Of a stretch of DNA of 64,000 nt, positions 1 through 8,190 are shown piece by piece; within the stretch, counting starts at the first letter, position 1, and the number at the start of each line of letters is the position of its first letter. A program made the position numbers and the translations under genes. This DNA is from Nocardioides szechwanensis (GTDB lineage Bacteria > Actinomycetota > Actinomycetes > Propionibacteriales > Nocardioidaceae): assembly GCF_900103935.1 (NCBI RefSeq), contig NZ_FNIC01000001.1, forward strand, positions 738,804 through 802,803. The letters are read 5' to 3'. The notes under the pieces are model-generated. The model was not told the origin of the DNA. It did no database searches and saw only the letters and a list, made by a program, of their open reading frames with translations.

Positions 1-825
1 AGGGTGCCCAGGTCGGTCATGGGGCCGCCGGTGCCCAGGTCGTAGACGAACGCATGGCGCTGGCTGGAGGCGGCGGTGTCCGAGTAGCCGACGACGATGC
101 CCCCCGACGCTTCGTTGGCGACGCCGAACGTGCCGCCGAGGGTGCCCAGGTCGGTCATGGGGCCGCCGGTGCCCAGGTCGTAGGCGAACGCATGGAACTG
201 GCCGGAGACGATAAAGGAGCCCACCACGACGTCACCGGACACCCCTTCGGCGAAGCTGTCCGTGCCGCCGAGGGTGCCCAAATCAACCATGGGGCCGCCG
301 GTGCCCAGGTCGTAGGCGAACGCATGGCTCTGGCCGGAAGCGGTGGTCGAGTAGCCGACCACGACGTCACCGGACACCCCTTCGGCGAAGCTGTCCGTGC
401 CGCCGAGGGTGCCCAAATCAACCATGGGGCCGCCGGTGCCCAGGTCGTAGGCGAACGCATGGCTCTGGCCGGAAGCGGTGGTCGAGTAGCCGACCACGAC
501 GTCACCGGACACCCCTTTGGCGGAGCTGGTCGTGCCCCCGAGGGTGCCCAAATCAACCATGGGGCCGCCGGTGCCCAGGTCGTAGGCGAACGCATGGCTC
601 TGGCCGGAAGCGGTGGTCGAGTAGCCGACCACGACGTCACCCGACACCCCTTCGGCGAAGCTGTCCGTGCCGCCGAGGGTGCCCAAATCAACCATGGGGC
701 CGCCGGTGTCCAGGTCGTAGGCGAACGCATGGGCCTGGCCGGAAGCGGTGTACGAGTAGCCGACCACGACGTCACCCGACACCCCAAAGGCGAAGCTGGA
801 CGTGCCGCCGAGGGTGCCCAAGTCG
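1..825 (-). repeat. Tandem in-frame repeats of 132-138 bp
   Basis: The block CATGGGGCCGCCGG recurs starting near 18, 156, 288, 423, 558 and 693. Spacings are 138, 132, 135, 135 and 135 bases, all multiples of three, so every unit is 44-46 codons. The middle units differ by only a few bases over 135, far closer than protein selection requires. This suggests recent duplication or gene conversion and a copy number that can change by slippage. Confidence 0.9.
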
Positions 826-953
826 ATGGGGGTCGGCACCGGGGTGGTCACCGTCGCGGTGTAGGCGCCCGTGGCCGCTTGAGCCTGCGACAAGCCGGAC
901 AATGACAAGCATGCCGAGACAACAGAGCCGATGACCAGCATTGACCGACGCAT
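1..953 (-). CDS. HAF-repeat extracellular protein (partial, runs off left edge)
   Basis: An open frame reads leftward from an ATG at 953 with no stop before the window edge, so at least 317 residues are present and the C-terminus is missing. A GGGGGGAAG ribosome site precedes the ATG. The N-terminus (MRRS, a hydrophobic stretch, then SQAQA) looks like a signal peptide. The rest is six to seven copies of a 44-46 residue unit carrying DLGTLGG, GVSGDVVVGYS and HAFAYD motifs, the signature of the probable extracellular HAF-repeat family. The fold is likely propeller-like and the function is unknown; such proteins are secreted or surface-associated. Open frames on the other strand here are by-products of the repeat. 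The family call is good; the role is not known. Confidence 0.82.
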   Translation of the reverse strand, partial: MRRSMLVIGSVVSACLSLSGLSQAQAATGAYTATVTTPVPTPIDLGTLGGTSSFAFGVSGDVVVGYSYTASGQAHAFAYDLDTGGPMVDLGTLGGTDSFAEGVSGDVVVGYSTTASGQSHAFAYDLGTGGPMVDLGTLGGTTSSAKGVSGDVVVGYSTTASGQSHAFAYDLGTGGPMVDLGTLGGTDSFAEGVSGDVVVGYSTTASGQSHAFAYDLGTGGPMVDLGTLGGTDSFAEGVSGDVVVGSFIVSGQFHAFAYDLGTGGPMTDLGTLGGTFGVANEASGGIVVGYSDTAASSQRHAFVYDLGTGGPMTDLGT

Positions 954-1279
954 AGCTTCCCCCCAAACCTGGCACACAAGGCCCGAGAAGTGCTAGTCAG
1001 GCACCGTAAGGGCTACGACTGGGAGCCATCAAGGCCCGTGCGACAGTTGGTTCAGGCGGTCTAGATGAGGCCTCCCTTGAGGGCTCGTTGATCCGTGCGA
1101 CTGCGAACGCACACTCATCTGCTAGATCCGGTAAAGGCGCTGCCCGGCGCGCGGCGGTCAATAGGGACACACCCAGTGAGAGTGCGCTGGGGCGCTCGGT
1201 GGGGCACACGACCGGTCGAATCTTGACGGCGAGGCCCGGGACGCTATGCGCGCGGGCCGCAGCACCCCGCGCAAGACAG
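954..1279. other. Intergenic region, no gene recognised
   Basis: These 326 bases separate the HAF-repeat gene start from the 3' end of the fadD17-like gene. The part next to 954 must carry the promoter of the HAF-repeat gene, but I cannot place a convincing -10/-35 pair. Short open frames on both strands lack recognisable motifs. A weak CCCT/AGGG inverted repeat lies near 1076. Confidence 0.5.
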
Positions 1280-2839
1280 TCAGCGGTACGACGTACCCCG
1301 CGCGTCGCGCGTCCAGGTCGCCTGGCCTGAGCCGTCGGCGGCGAGGTGGCGCTTGAGCACCTTGTTGGTGGCGGTGCGGGGGAGAGCGTCGACGATGCGG
1401 ACGTAGCGCGGCCAGGCCTTGGGGGAGAGGTCCTGCTGCTCGGCGAGGAACGCCTCGAGGTCCTCGGCCGTCAGCGGCGCGCGTAGGTCGATGGCGGCCA
1501 TCACCTGGTCGCCGACGGACTCGTCGGGTACGGCGTAGACCGCGGCCTCGGAGATCGCGGGGTGGCGCAGCAGGATCCGCTCGATCGGGGCGGCGGCGAG
1601 GTTCTCCCCGTCGACGCGCAGCCAGTCGGCGGTGCGGCCGGCGAAGTAGACGAAGCCGTCGCAGTCGCGGTAGGCGAGGTCGCCCGACCAGTACATCCCG
1701 GCGCGCATCCGCTCCTGCTCGGCGTCGGGGTCCTTGTAGTAGCCGGCGAACGCGCCCGCACCCTGGGTGTTGACCAGCTCGCCGGTCGCCTCGTCGGCGT
1801 TGAGCAGCTCGCCGTTGGGGCCGAAGACCGCGTCGGGGGTCTCGGCCATGGTGTCGGCGTTGAGCACCTTCACCCCGTCGAGCGGCATGCCCAGGCTGCC
1901 GGGCGGCATCTCGGGAACCCGCTGCACGACCACGGCGTTCTCGGTGGAGGAGTAGGAGTCGACGACCAGGCAGCCGAAGCGACGCCCGAAGGCCTCGATG
2001 TCGCGCTCGTTGGCTTCGTTGCCGAAGACGATCTGCAACGGGTTGTCGGCGTCGTCGGGCTGCTCGGGGGTGGCCATGATGTAGGCCAGCGGCTTGCCGA
2101 CGTAGTTGGCGTACGTCGCGCCGTACCGCCGGACGTCGGCGAGGAAGCCGGAGGCGCTGAACTTCGGCGCCAGCGCGATCGTGGTGCCGGACGCGAGCGC
2201 CGGGCCCCAGCCGGCCATGATCGCGTTGGAGTGGAACATCGGCATCGACAGGTAGGCCGTGTGCTGCGGGCCCAGCCCGAAGCGGTCGGAGAGGAACAGT
2301 CCCGGGAACGCGACCTTGACCTGGGTGATGTTGACGGCCTTGGGGTTGCCCGACGTGCCGGAGGTGAAGATCAGCATCATCAGGTCGTCCTGGCCGACCT
2401 CGGTGTCGGGCACGCCCGCATCGGCGTGCGCGGCCAGCAGGCCGGCCCACTCGTCGGAGTCGGTGCGCAGCACGGGGACCGAGAGGTCGTCGACGAGCGG
2501 CGCGTACGTCGCGTCCGTGACGACCAGCTGGCAGTCGGAGCGGGCGACGTCGTCGGCGAGCGCGGCGCCGCGGCGCGTGGTGTTGAGCCCGACCACGACC
2601 TGCCCACCGAGCGCGGCACCGCCGAGCAGGAGGCTGAACTCAGGGGTGTTGTCGAGCAGCACCCCGACGTGCGGCGGCCGGCCGGCGGGCAGCAGCTCGC
2701 TCAGCACCGCGGAGCGCACGCACGACTCGTGCACGACCTCGTCCCACGTCCACGACCGGTCCTCGAACAGCAGCCCCGGGTGCGTCTCGCCCCGCCTGGC
2801 CAGCAGCTGGTTGCGGACCGTCAGCGCGTCGTCGCTCAT
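1280..2839 (-). CDS. Acyl-CoA synthetase (AMP-binding), FadD17-like
   Basis: A 519-residue acyl-adenylate-forming enzyme that would activate a fatty or steroid side-chain acid to its CoA ester. Visible ANL-family motifs are the phosphate loop FTSGTSGNPK near residues 158-167, the STEN aromatic-pocket motif, WSGDLAYRD with the ribose-binding Asp, the hinge GRTADWLRVDGE, and the C-terminal TNKVLKRHL holding the adenylation Lys. Its ATG overlaps the upstream acyl-CoA dehydrogenase stop by 4 bases, so it is the last gene of a three-gene operon. The fadE26-fadE27-fadD17 order matches the cholesterol side-chain locus of Mycobacterium tuberculosis. That makes a steroid substrate likely, but the substrate is inferred from context. 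Confidence 0.85.
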   Translation of the reverse strand: MSDDALTVRNQLLARRGETHPGLLFEDRSWTWDEVVHESCVRSAVLSELLPAGRPPHVGVLLDNTPEFSLLLGGAALGGQVVVGLNTTRRGAALADDVARSDCQLVVTDATYAPLVDDLSVPVLRTDSDEWAGLLAAHADAGVPDTEVGQDDLMMLIFTSGTSGNPKAVNITQVKVAFPGLFLSDRFGLGPQHTAYLSMPMFHSNAIMAGWGPALASGTTIALAPKFSASGFLADVRRYGATYANYVGKPLAYIMATPEQPDDADNPLQIVFGNEANERDIEAFGRRFGCLVVDSYSSTENAVVVQRVPEMPPGSLGMPLDGVKVLNADTMAETPDAVFGPNGELLNADEATGELVNTQGAGAFAGYYKDPDAEQERMRAGMYWSGDLAYRDCDGFVYFAGRTADWLRVDGENLAAAPIERILLRHPAISEAAVYAVPDESVGDQVMAAIDLRAPLTAEDLEAFLAEQQDLSPKAWPRYVRIVDALPRTATNKVLKRHLAADGSGQATWTRDARGTSYR

Positions 2840-3939
2840 GCAGGCTCAGCAGCGAGCGCGCGGCCGATGGTGAGGGCCTGCTCGGTGGCGCCACCGAAGA
2901 GGAACTCGAAGCGCTTGGCGGAGGTGAAGTAGCGGTGCGCCTCGCCGTCGAGGTCGATGCCGACCCCGCCGTGGACGTGGATGGTGGTGTGCGCCAGGCG
3001 GTGGCCCGCGTCGGCGGCCCACAGCTTGGCGGTGGCCACCTCGGTCTCGGCCGGGAGCCCCTCGGAGAGGCGCCACACGGCCGCCCAGAGGGTGAGGCGC
3101 TGGGCGAGCACGTCGATGTAGCCGTCGGCCAGGCGCTGCGAAACCGCCTGGAAGGTGCCGATTGGGCGGCCGAACTGCTCGCGGACCTTCGCGTACGACG
3201 CCGTCAGCTTGAGCGCGCCTTCGGTCACCCCGAGCTGCTCGGCGGCCGAGCACACGGTCAGCAGCTGCCCCAGACGCAGGGCGGCCTCGCCGTCGGTCGC
3301 CCCCAGCAGCGAGCCACGCGCACCGGTGAGGTCCAGCCGGGCGACCGCGTCGCCGTCGCTCGTGTGCTGCTCGACCAGCTCGACCCCGTCGGTGCCGGGC
3401 TCGACGAGGAACACGCCGACGCCGTCGGGAGTCGTGGCGGTCACGAGGATGACCGACGCGGCCAGCCCGGCGCGCACGATCGCCTTGGATCCGGAGATGG
3501 TCCAGGCGTCACCGTCAGACACCGCGCCGGTGCTCGGACGGGCCGGCAGGTGCACCCGCTCCTCGGCGACGGCCGCCGTCAGCACGCCCTCGCCAGACGC
3601 GGCGCCGGGCAGCCACTGCTGCTTCTGCGCGTCGGTGCCGAGCTCCGCCAGCAGCAGCGCCGCGGCGCCGTGGACGGCCAGCGGGACGGGTGCGACGGTG
3701 CGGCCCACCTCGACCAGCACCCGCGCGAGCTCGATCAGGCCGAGCCCGGCGCCGTCGTACTCCTCGGGCACGGCCAGCGACAGCAGCCCGGCCGAGGCCA
3801 GCTCGCGCCACAGCTCCCGGTCGAAGCGGTCGCCGCCCTGCTCGACCTCCTTGAGCCGGTCGTTGGTGGTGCGGTCGGCGAGGATCTCCGCCGCGAGCGC
3901 GGCCGCCTCGTCCTGCTCGGAGGTGAAGGTGAAGTCCAT
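2836..3939 (-). CDS. Acyl-CoA dehydrogenase, FadE27/ChsE5-like subunit
   Basis: A 367-residue acyl-CoA dehydrogenase family protein, short and diverged compared with its neighbour. The ATG at 3939 follows a GAGAGG ribosome site. It begins with the MDFTFTSEQ helix typical of the family and ends with the FAD-domain segments REQFGRPIGTFQAVSQ and HVHGGVGI. In mycobacteria the adjacent FadE26 and FadE27 form an alpha2-beta2 enzyme (ChsE4-ChsE5) that desaturates cholesterol side-chain CoA thioesters. The same pairing, with 26 bases between the genes, suggests a heteromer here. It overlaps the downstream acyl-CoA synthetase by 4 bases. The heteromer and substrate are inferred. Confidence 0.85.
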   Translation of the reverse strand: MDFTFTSEQDEAAALAAEILADRTTNDRLKEVEQGGDRFDRELWRELASAGLLSLAVPEEYDGAGLGLIELARVLVEVGRTVAPVPLAVHGAAALLLAELGTDAQKQQWLPGAASGEGVLTAAVAEERVHLPARPSTGAVSDGDAWTISGSKAIVRAGLAASVILVTATTPDGVGVFLVEPGTDGVELVEQHTSDGDAVARLDLTGARGSLLGATDGEAALRLGQLLTVCSAAEQLGVTEGALKLTASYAKVREQFGRPIGTFQAVSQRLADGYIDVLAQRLTLWAAVWRLSEGLPAETEVATAKLWAADAGHRLAHTTIHVHGGVGIDLDGEAHRYFTSAKRFEFLFGGATEQALTIGRALAAEPA

Positions 3940-3965
3940 GGTGTTGCCTCTCGGTTCGAGGGGAG

Positions 3966-5153
3966 TCAGCGCTTGGCGGCGGGCAGGCCGAGGCCGACGT
4001 AGCCGATGATGTCGCGCTGGATCTCGTTGGTGCCGCCGCCGAAGGTCATGACCAGGGCGGAGCGGAAGTAGCGCTCGAGGCGGCCGGCCAGCACGGCGCC
4101 GTCGGAGGCGCCGGTGATGCCCGCGTTGGGGCCGACGACCTCCATCAGCGCGCGGTAGACCTCGGTGGCCAGCTCGGAGCCGTAGATCTTGGTCGCCGAC
4201 GCCTCGGCGGGGGAGAGCGCGACGCCGGCGTCGGCGTCGGCGGCGAGCTTCCAGTTGATGAGGCTGAGCGCCTCGATCCGGGCGTGCGCGCGGCCGAGGG
4301 CGATCTGCACCCACTCGGAGTCGATCACGCGCTGGCCGTCGGGGTTCTTGGTCTGCTGCGCCCACTCGCGCACCAGCTTGAGCGAGTGCACCAGCGGCGC
4401 GGACGACGTCAGCGCGACCCGCTCGTGGTTGAGCTGGTTGGTCATCAGTGACCAGCCGCCGTTGAGCTCGCCGACGAGGTTGGCGGCGGGGACCCGCACG
4501 TCCTCGTAGTACGTCGCACTGGTGCCGACGCCGGCGACCGTGTGCACAGGCGTGAAGGAGACTCCGGGGGCGTCGGCCGGCACCAGGATCATCGACAGGC
4601 CCTTGTGGCGCGGCAGGTCCGGGTCGGTGCGGCACGCGAGCCACAGCCAGTCGGCGTACTGGATCAGCGACGTCCACATCTTCTGGCCGTTGATCACCCA
4701 CTCGTCGCCCTCACGGACCGCCTTGGTCTTGAGCGACGCGAGGTCGGTGCCGGAGCCGGGCTCGGAGTAGCCGATCGAGAAGTGCAGCTCCCCCTTGAGG
4801 ATCCGCGGAAGGAAGTACTCCTTCTGCTCCTCGGTGCCGTAGCGCATGATCGTCGGCCCGACGGTGTTGAGCGTCAGGTAGGGGATCGGTACGCCGGCCA
4901 CCGCGGCCGCGTCGGTGAAGATCAGCTGCTCGATCATCGAGCGGTTCTGGCCGCCGTACTCCTCGGGCCACCCGATCCCGAGCCAGCCGTCGGCTCCGAC
5001 CTGCTGGATGACCTCCTTGTAGACCGTCGAGTCGCCGAACTCGCCGGTCGCCGAGGCGAGCCCGGCCTTGCGCTCGGGGGTGACGAGGTCGGCGAAGTAC
5101 TGCTGGAGCTCTTCGCGCAGTCGGATCTGGTCCGGGTTGAGTGAGACCTGCAT
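3966..5153 (-). CDS. Acyl-CoA dehydrogenase, FadE26/ChsE4-like subunit
   Basis: A 395-residue acyl-CoA dehydrogenase with the full family architecture: N-terminal helical domain (LNPDQIRLREELQQYF), the FAD/substrate signature SIGYSEPGSGTDLASL, the middle beta-domain (GQKMWTS) and the C-terminal FGGGTNEIQRDIIGYVGLGLP. It is first in the minus-strand operon with the FadE27-like and FadD17-like genes. It likely supplies most of the active site of a heteromeric steroid side-chain dehydrogenase. No Shine-Dalgarno sequence is evident before the ATG at 5153, so a very short leader is possible. A KstR-like box lies 12-25 bases upstream, fitting control by a steroid-responsive repressor. Confidence 0.88.
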   Translation of the reverse strand: MQVSLNPDQIRLREELQQYFADLVTPERKAGLASATGEFGDSTVYKEVIQQVGADGWLGIGWPEEYGGQNRSMIEQLIFTDAAAVAGVPIPYLTLNTVGPTIMRYGTEEQKEYFLPRILKGELHFSIGYSEPGSGTDLASLKTKAVREGDEWVINGQKMWTSLIQYADWLWLACRTDPDLPRHKGLSMILVPADAPGVSFTPVHTVAGVGTSATYYEDVRVPAANLVGELNGGWSLMTNQLNHERVALTSSAPLVHSLKLVREWAQQTKNPDGQRVIDSEWVQIALGRAHARIEALSLINWKLAADADAGVALSPAEASATKIYGSELATEVYRALMEVVGPNAGITGASDGAVLAGRLERYFRSALVMTFGGGTNEIQRDIIGYVGLGLPAAKR

Positions 5154-5164
5154 GGCGCTCAGAC

Positions 5165-5178
5165 TAGAACGTGTTCTC
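5165..5178 (-). promoter_or_regulatory. KstR-like operator upstream of the fadE26-like gene
   Basis: TAGAACGTGTTCTC matches the mycobacterial KstR consensus TnnAACnnGTTnnA at every specified base except the last (C for A). It lies 12-25 bases before the ATG of the first gene of the side-chain operon, where a repressor would block transcription. The kshA upstream region has a similar box, and both are followed on the plus strand by a shared GTTTTGG block. Confidence 0.7.
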
Positions 5179-5192
5179 GTTTTGGTCCACCA

Positions 5193-6137
5193 TCAGCCAG
5201 TGGGCGAGAGGTGACGGGTCAGGAACCGCACCTGGTGCGTGACCGCGGCCTCGAACCACTCCTTGCCCGGCCAGACGTCGAAGTGGTCGCACGGGTAGTG
5301 CCGGACCTCGGCGCGCCCCTTGAACGCCGCCTTGGCGGCGGCCTGCGGGGGAGCGCTGCGGTCGAAGTCGGCGATCTGCACGAGCAGCGGGCAGGCCACC
5401 TGCTTGGCCAGCTTGCCGGGGCGGTGCCCGCCGAGCTCGAGGCCGACCGACGCGTCGATCTCGTTGACCCAGGTGGGCCCGGCCAGCGCCAGGTAGTCGT
5501 CGTACAGCCCGTCGAGCGTCAGTGCGGCCGTGTCGCCGGGCTTCCCGACGACCGGCATCATCACCGGCGCCTTGCCGCGCCCGGCCGCGACCTTGCTGCG
5601 TACGCCGGCCATCGTCGAGCGCAGCATCGCCGACGGCTTGTGCGAGGCCAGGGCGTGCCGCCCGGCGGCGAGGCCGTCGACCAGTGGGGTCAGCGACACC
5701 ACGGCCGCGACGTCGTCGCGCCCGGCCGCGGCCGCGAGCACGTGGCCACCGGCGAGGGAGACCCCCCAGAGCACGATCCGGCTCGGGTCCACGCCGGGCA
5801 GTGCCGCGGCGGCGGTCATCGCGGCGCGGTAGTCCTCGAGCTGGCCGGCCAGCGACACCTGCTGCCGCGGGCTCCCGTCGCTCGCGCCGAAGCCCCGGTA
5901 GTCAAAGGCGAGGACGTCGAGCCCGGCCCCTGCGAGGCGCCGGGCGAACGGCTCCAGCCCGGAGTCCTTGGTGCCGGCCAGGCCGTGCGCCATCACGACG
6001 ACCGGCCGACCCGCGGCGGTGGCGAGCGCGTCGCCCTCACCGGGGAAGTGCCAGGCGTCGCAGGCCGTGCCCTGGGAGTCGAAACGCACCGTGGTGTGGA
6101 CGCCCACTGCTGCGTCCGTCAGTGAGGGGTCGTTCAC
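5193..6137 (-). CDS. Alpha/beta hydrolase
   Basis: A 314-residue alpha/beta-hydrolase starting at GTG 6137, which overlaps the TetR gene stop as GTGA. Visible features are the HG oxyanion motif (VMAHGLAG, near 50), the nucleophile elbow GVSLAG with Ser about 127, acid candidates in IADFDR near 257-259 and the catalytic His in YPCDHFDVW near 285. No signal peptide is seen, so it is probably cytoplasmic. It is the last gene of the monooxygenase-TetR-hydrolase operon. If the monooxygenase makes esters by Baeyer-Villiger insertion, this enzyme could hydrolyse them; that pairing is inference from gene order. Confidence 0.8.
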   Translation of the reverse strand: MNDPSLTDAAVGVHTTVRFDSQGTACDAWHFPGEGDALATAAGRPVVVMAHGLAGTKDSGLEPFARRLAGAGLDVLAFDYRGFGASDGSPRQQVSLAGQLEDYRAAMTAAAALPGVDPSRIVLWGVSLAGGHVLAAAAGRDDVAAVVSLTPLVDGLAAGRHALASHKPSAMLRSTMAGVRSKVAAGRGKAPVMMPVVGKPGDTAALTLDGLYDDYLALAGPTWVNEIDASVGLELGGHRPGKLAKQVACPLLVQIADFDRSAPPQAAAKAAFKGRAEVRHYPCDHFDVWPGKEWFEAAVTHQVRFLTRHLSPTG

Positions 6138-6742
6138 TGGTCGGTCCTTCCGTAGATCGTGCGGAGCCAGATCTCGATGACCGCCTCCTGGAGCTGGGGG
6201 CGTGCGGTCCCGCCGCTGAGGGCGAGCCGCTCGAGCATCCGGTCGTTGAGCTCGAGCAGCACCGTGGCCACGCTGGTGGCGTCGACGCCACCGGGCGCGC
6301 GGCCGGCGGCCCGCTCGGCCCCGATCATCTCCGCCACCGGGCCGACGAACGACTGCCGGTCGCTGTCCCAGAGCTCGCGGACGGCGGGGCTGGTCGCGCG
6401 GGCGTCGAGCATCGCGCGGAACACGTGCTGGTGCCTCTCCCACGCGTCGAACAGCCCGATGATGGTGGCCGAGATGTTGCCCGCGGGCGTGGCGTCGCCG
6501 GAAAGCTCGCCGGTCGCGACGAACGCCTGGTCGTACATCTCCTCCATCAGCGCCGCGACGGCCGCCTGCTTGTTCTCGAAGTAGAAGTAGAACGCCGACC
6601 GGGTCACCCCCGCGCGCCGGGAGATCTCGGCGATGTTGATCGAGTCGAGGCTGCTGTCTGCGAGGTTCTGCTCGCGCAGGATCTCGTCGAGCGACTCGAG
6701 CAGGGCGGTACGACGTGCGTCGCCGCGGGCCGCGCTGATCAT
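6134..6742 (-). CDS. TetR-family regulator with EthR-like C-terminal domain
   Basis: A 202-residue TetR repressor. The N-terminal helix-turn-helix is IAEISRRAGVTRSAFYFYFENK (IAEISRRAGVTRS through YFYF; residues about 38-60). The ligand domain keeps features of M. tuberculosis EthR: ARATSPAVRELW, GAERAAGRAP and a C-terminal IEIWLRTIYG block. EthR represses the flavin monooxygenase gene ethA. Here the regulator ATG (6742) overlaps the stop of a flavin monooxygenase gene by 4 bases, so the two are co-transcribed. It probably controls this operon and perhaps the divergent SDR genes, through a site such as the inverted repeat at 8163-8176. The ligand is unknown. Confidence 0.85.
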   Translation of the reverse strand: MISAARGDARRTALLESLDEILREQNLADSSLDSINIAEISRRAGVTRSAFYFYFENKQAAVAALMEEMYDQAFVATGELSGDATPAGNISATIIGLFDAWERHQHVFRAMLDARATSPAVRELWDSDRQSFVGPVAEMIGAERAAGRAPGGVDATSVATVLLELNDRMLERLALSGGTARPQLQEAVIEIWLRTIYGRTDQ

Positions 6743-8100
6743 CCGGCGCGCCCCGCCGGCGCCGGCACGCCGTACTGCTGCGCGCGCTTGCGGCCGGCCG
6801 GGATCTCCTTGGCGCGCAGGTCGTGCTCGTAGATGAAGTAGTCGACCTGCTGGGTGTGCCGCGGCCGGTCGAGGACGTGGCCGGTGTACTTCTGCTGGTC
6901 CTCGACGATCACCCGCTCCATCTCGTCGAGCGGGGGAAGGCGGTAGTGACCGGTGGCGTAGGCGGCCAGCAGCCGGGCCTGGCTCTCGACGAACGGGAAG
7001 AGCGTCGGCGTGGCCTGCGCGAAGCCCATGAAGACCAGGTCGTCCATCCCCGGCTTGAACATCCGCTTGAACAACGGGATCTGGTTGTCGGGGGCGGAGA
7101 TGAAGTCGGGGTCGAAGAACGGGAATGTGATGTTGTAGCCGGTGGCGTAGACGATCACGTCGAAGTCGCTGCTGGTGCCGTCCTCGAAGTGCACCGTTCG
7201 GCCGTCGAGGCGCGACACGTTGCCCTTGGGCGTGATGTCGCCCGAGCCCAGCCGCAGCGGCAGCTCCACCGACTGCGTGGGGTGGGCCTCGAAGAACTTG
7301 TGGTTGGGCGCCGGGAGGCCGTAGAGCTCGGGGTTGGACCCGGCCATGAACTGCATCTTCTGAAGGAACTTCCGCTGCCAGGCCAGGGGGAGGTACGGCG
7401 TGGTCACGTAGTACTTGTCGGCCGGCAGCCCGCCGGTGTACTTCGGCACGATCCACGCACTCGACCGGGTGGAGAGCGTGACCTCGTTCTGCAGCGAGCG
7501 GCTCGAGAGCTCCACCGCGATGTCGGCGGCGCTGTTGCCCAGGCCGACGACGAGGATCCGCTGGTGGGTGAAGTCGAGGGGGTCCTTGGGGTCGATGTAG
7601 TGGTGGGAGTGGATCGAGTCGCCGGTGAACTCACCGGGGAAGTCGGCCATCCGCGGGTCCCAGTGGTGGCCGTTGGCCACGACCAGCAGGTCGAAGTGGC
7701 GCGTCGCCCCGGCCTGGTCGAGGAGCTCCCAGCCGCCCTCGGGAAGCCGCTTGGCGCTCACCACGCCGTTGCGGAACTCGATCCGGTCCTTGAGGTCGAA
7801 CGCCTCGGCGTACGACTCGAGGTAGGCCTTGATCTGGGTGTGGTGAGGGAAGTCGGGGTAGTCGTCGGGCATCGGGAAGTCCTTGAAGGACAGCCGGTGC
7901 TTCGAGGTGTCGATGTGCAGCGAGCGGTAGGCGCTGCTGTGCCCGTTGGGGTTGCCGAACGCCCAGTTGCCACCGATCCGGTCGGAGCTCTCGAAGCAGG
8001 TGTAGTCGACGCCGTAGTCGCCGAGCATCTTGCCGGAGGTGAGTCCGCTGATGCCGGCTCCGATCACGGCTGCCGTCGGTGACTGGGTGGGTCGGGACAT
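6739..8100 (-). CDS. Flavin-containing monooxygenase (FMO-type)
   Basis: A 453-residue NADPH-dependent class B flavin monooxygenase. It has an FAD-binding GAGISG (residues 14-19), the FMO fingerprint FxGxxxHxxxY (FTGDSIHSHHY) and the NADPH-binding GLGNSAAD. The fingerprint matches the N/S-oxygenating FMO type rather than the Baeyer-Villiger FxGxxxHxxxW pattern, although some such enzymes do both reactions. The ATG at 8100 is preferred over one at 8169 because GGAAGG lies about 6 bases upstream and homology begins just after it. It leads an operon with an EthR-like regulator and a hydrolase. A ketone or steroid-derived substrate is inferred from the neighbourhood. Confidence 0.85.
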   Translation of the reverse strand: MSRPTQSPTAAVIGAGISGLTSGKMLGDYGVDYTCFESSDRIGGNWAFGNPNGHSSAYRSLHIDTSKHRLSFKDFPMPDDYPDFPHHTQIKAYLESYAEAFDLKDRIEFRNGVVSAKRLPEGGWELLDQAGATRHFDLLVVANGHHWDPRMADFPGEFTGDSIHSHHYIDPKDPLDFTHQRILVVGLGNSAADIAVELSSRSLQNEVTLSTRSSAWIVPKYTGGLPADKYYVTTPYLPLAWQRKFLQKMQFMAGSNPELYGLPAPNHKFFEAHPTQSVELPLRLGSGDITPKGNVSRLDGRTVHFEDGTSSDFDVIVYATGYNITFPFFDPDFISAPDNQIPLFKRMFKPGMDDLVFMGFAQATPTLFPFVESQARLLAAYATGHYRLPPLDEMERVIVEDQQKYTGHVLDRPRHTQQVDYFIYEHDLRAKEIPAGRKRAQQYGVPAPAGRAG

Positions 8101-8162
8101 GTCGGACCTTCCGTCGGGACCTCTTGCCACGAGACGTGACGACCGGCACGCTAAGGGCTCGT

Positions 8163-8176
8163 TTGACACGCGTCAA
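8163..8176. promoter_or_regulatory. Inverted repeat TTGAC-N4-GTCAA, candidate operator
   Basis: Five-base perfect arms with a 4-base spacer lie in the divergent gap between the monooxygenase (ATG 8100) and the first SDR gene (ATG 8191). Size and position suit a TetR-family operator able to control both directions. The EthR-like regulator is the natural candidate. No direct evidence links them. Confidence 0.4.
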
Positions 8177-8190
8177 CTAGAGGGGCATCC

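Noticed and set aside
1..825. Repeat block as a possible CRISPR array
   Set aside because: Units are 132-138 bp, contiguous, in frame and coding, with no unique spacers between short repeats.
54..905. Long plus-strand and second minus-strand open frames across the HAF repeats
   Set aside because: They arise because the repeat unit is a multiple of three without stops in several frames. Only the frame starting at 953 has a ribosome site, a signal peptide and family motifs.
1562..2932. Long antisense open frames over the acyl-CoA synthetase and dehydrogenase genes
   Set aside because: Same cause: high third-position GC leaves the antisense frame free of stops. No ribosome site or family motif is present.
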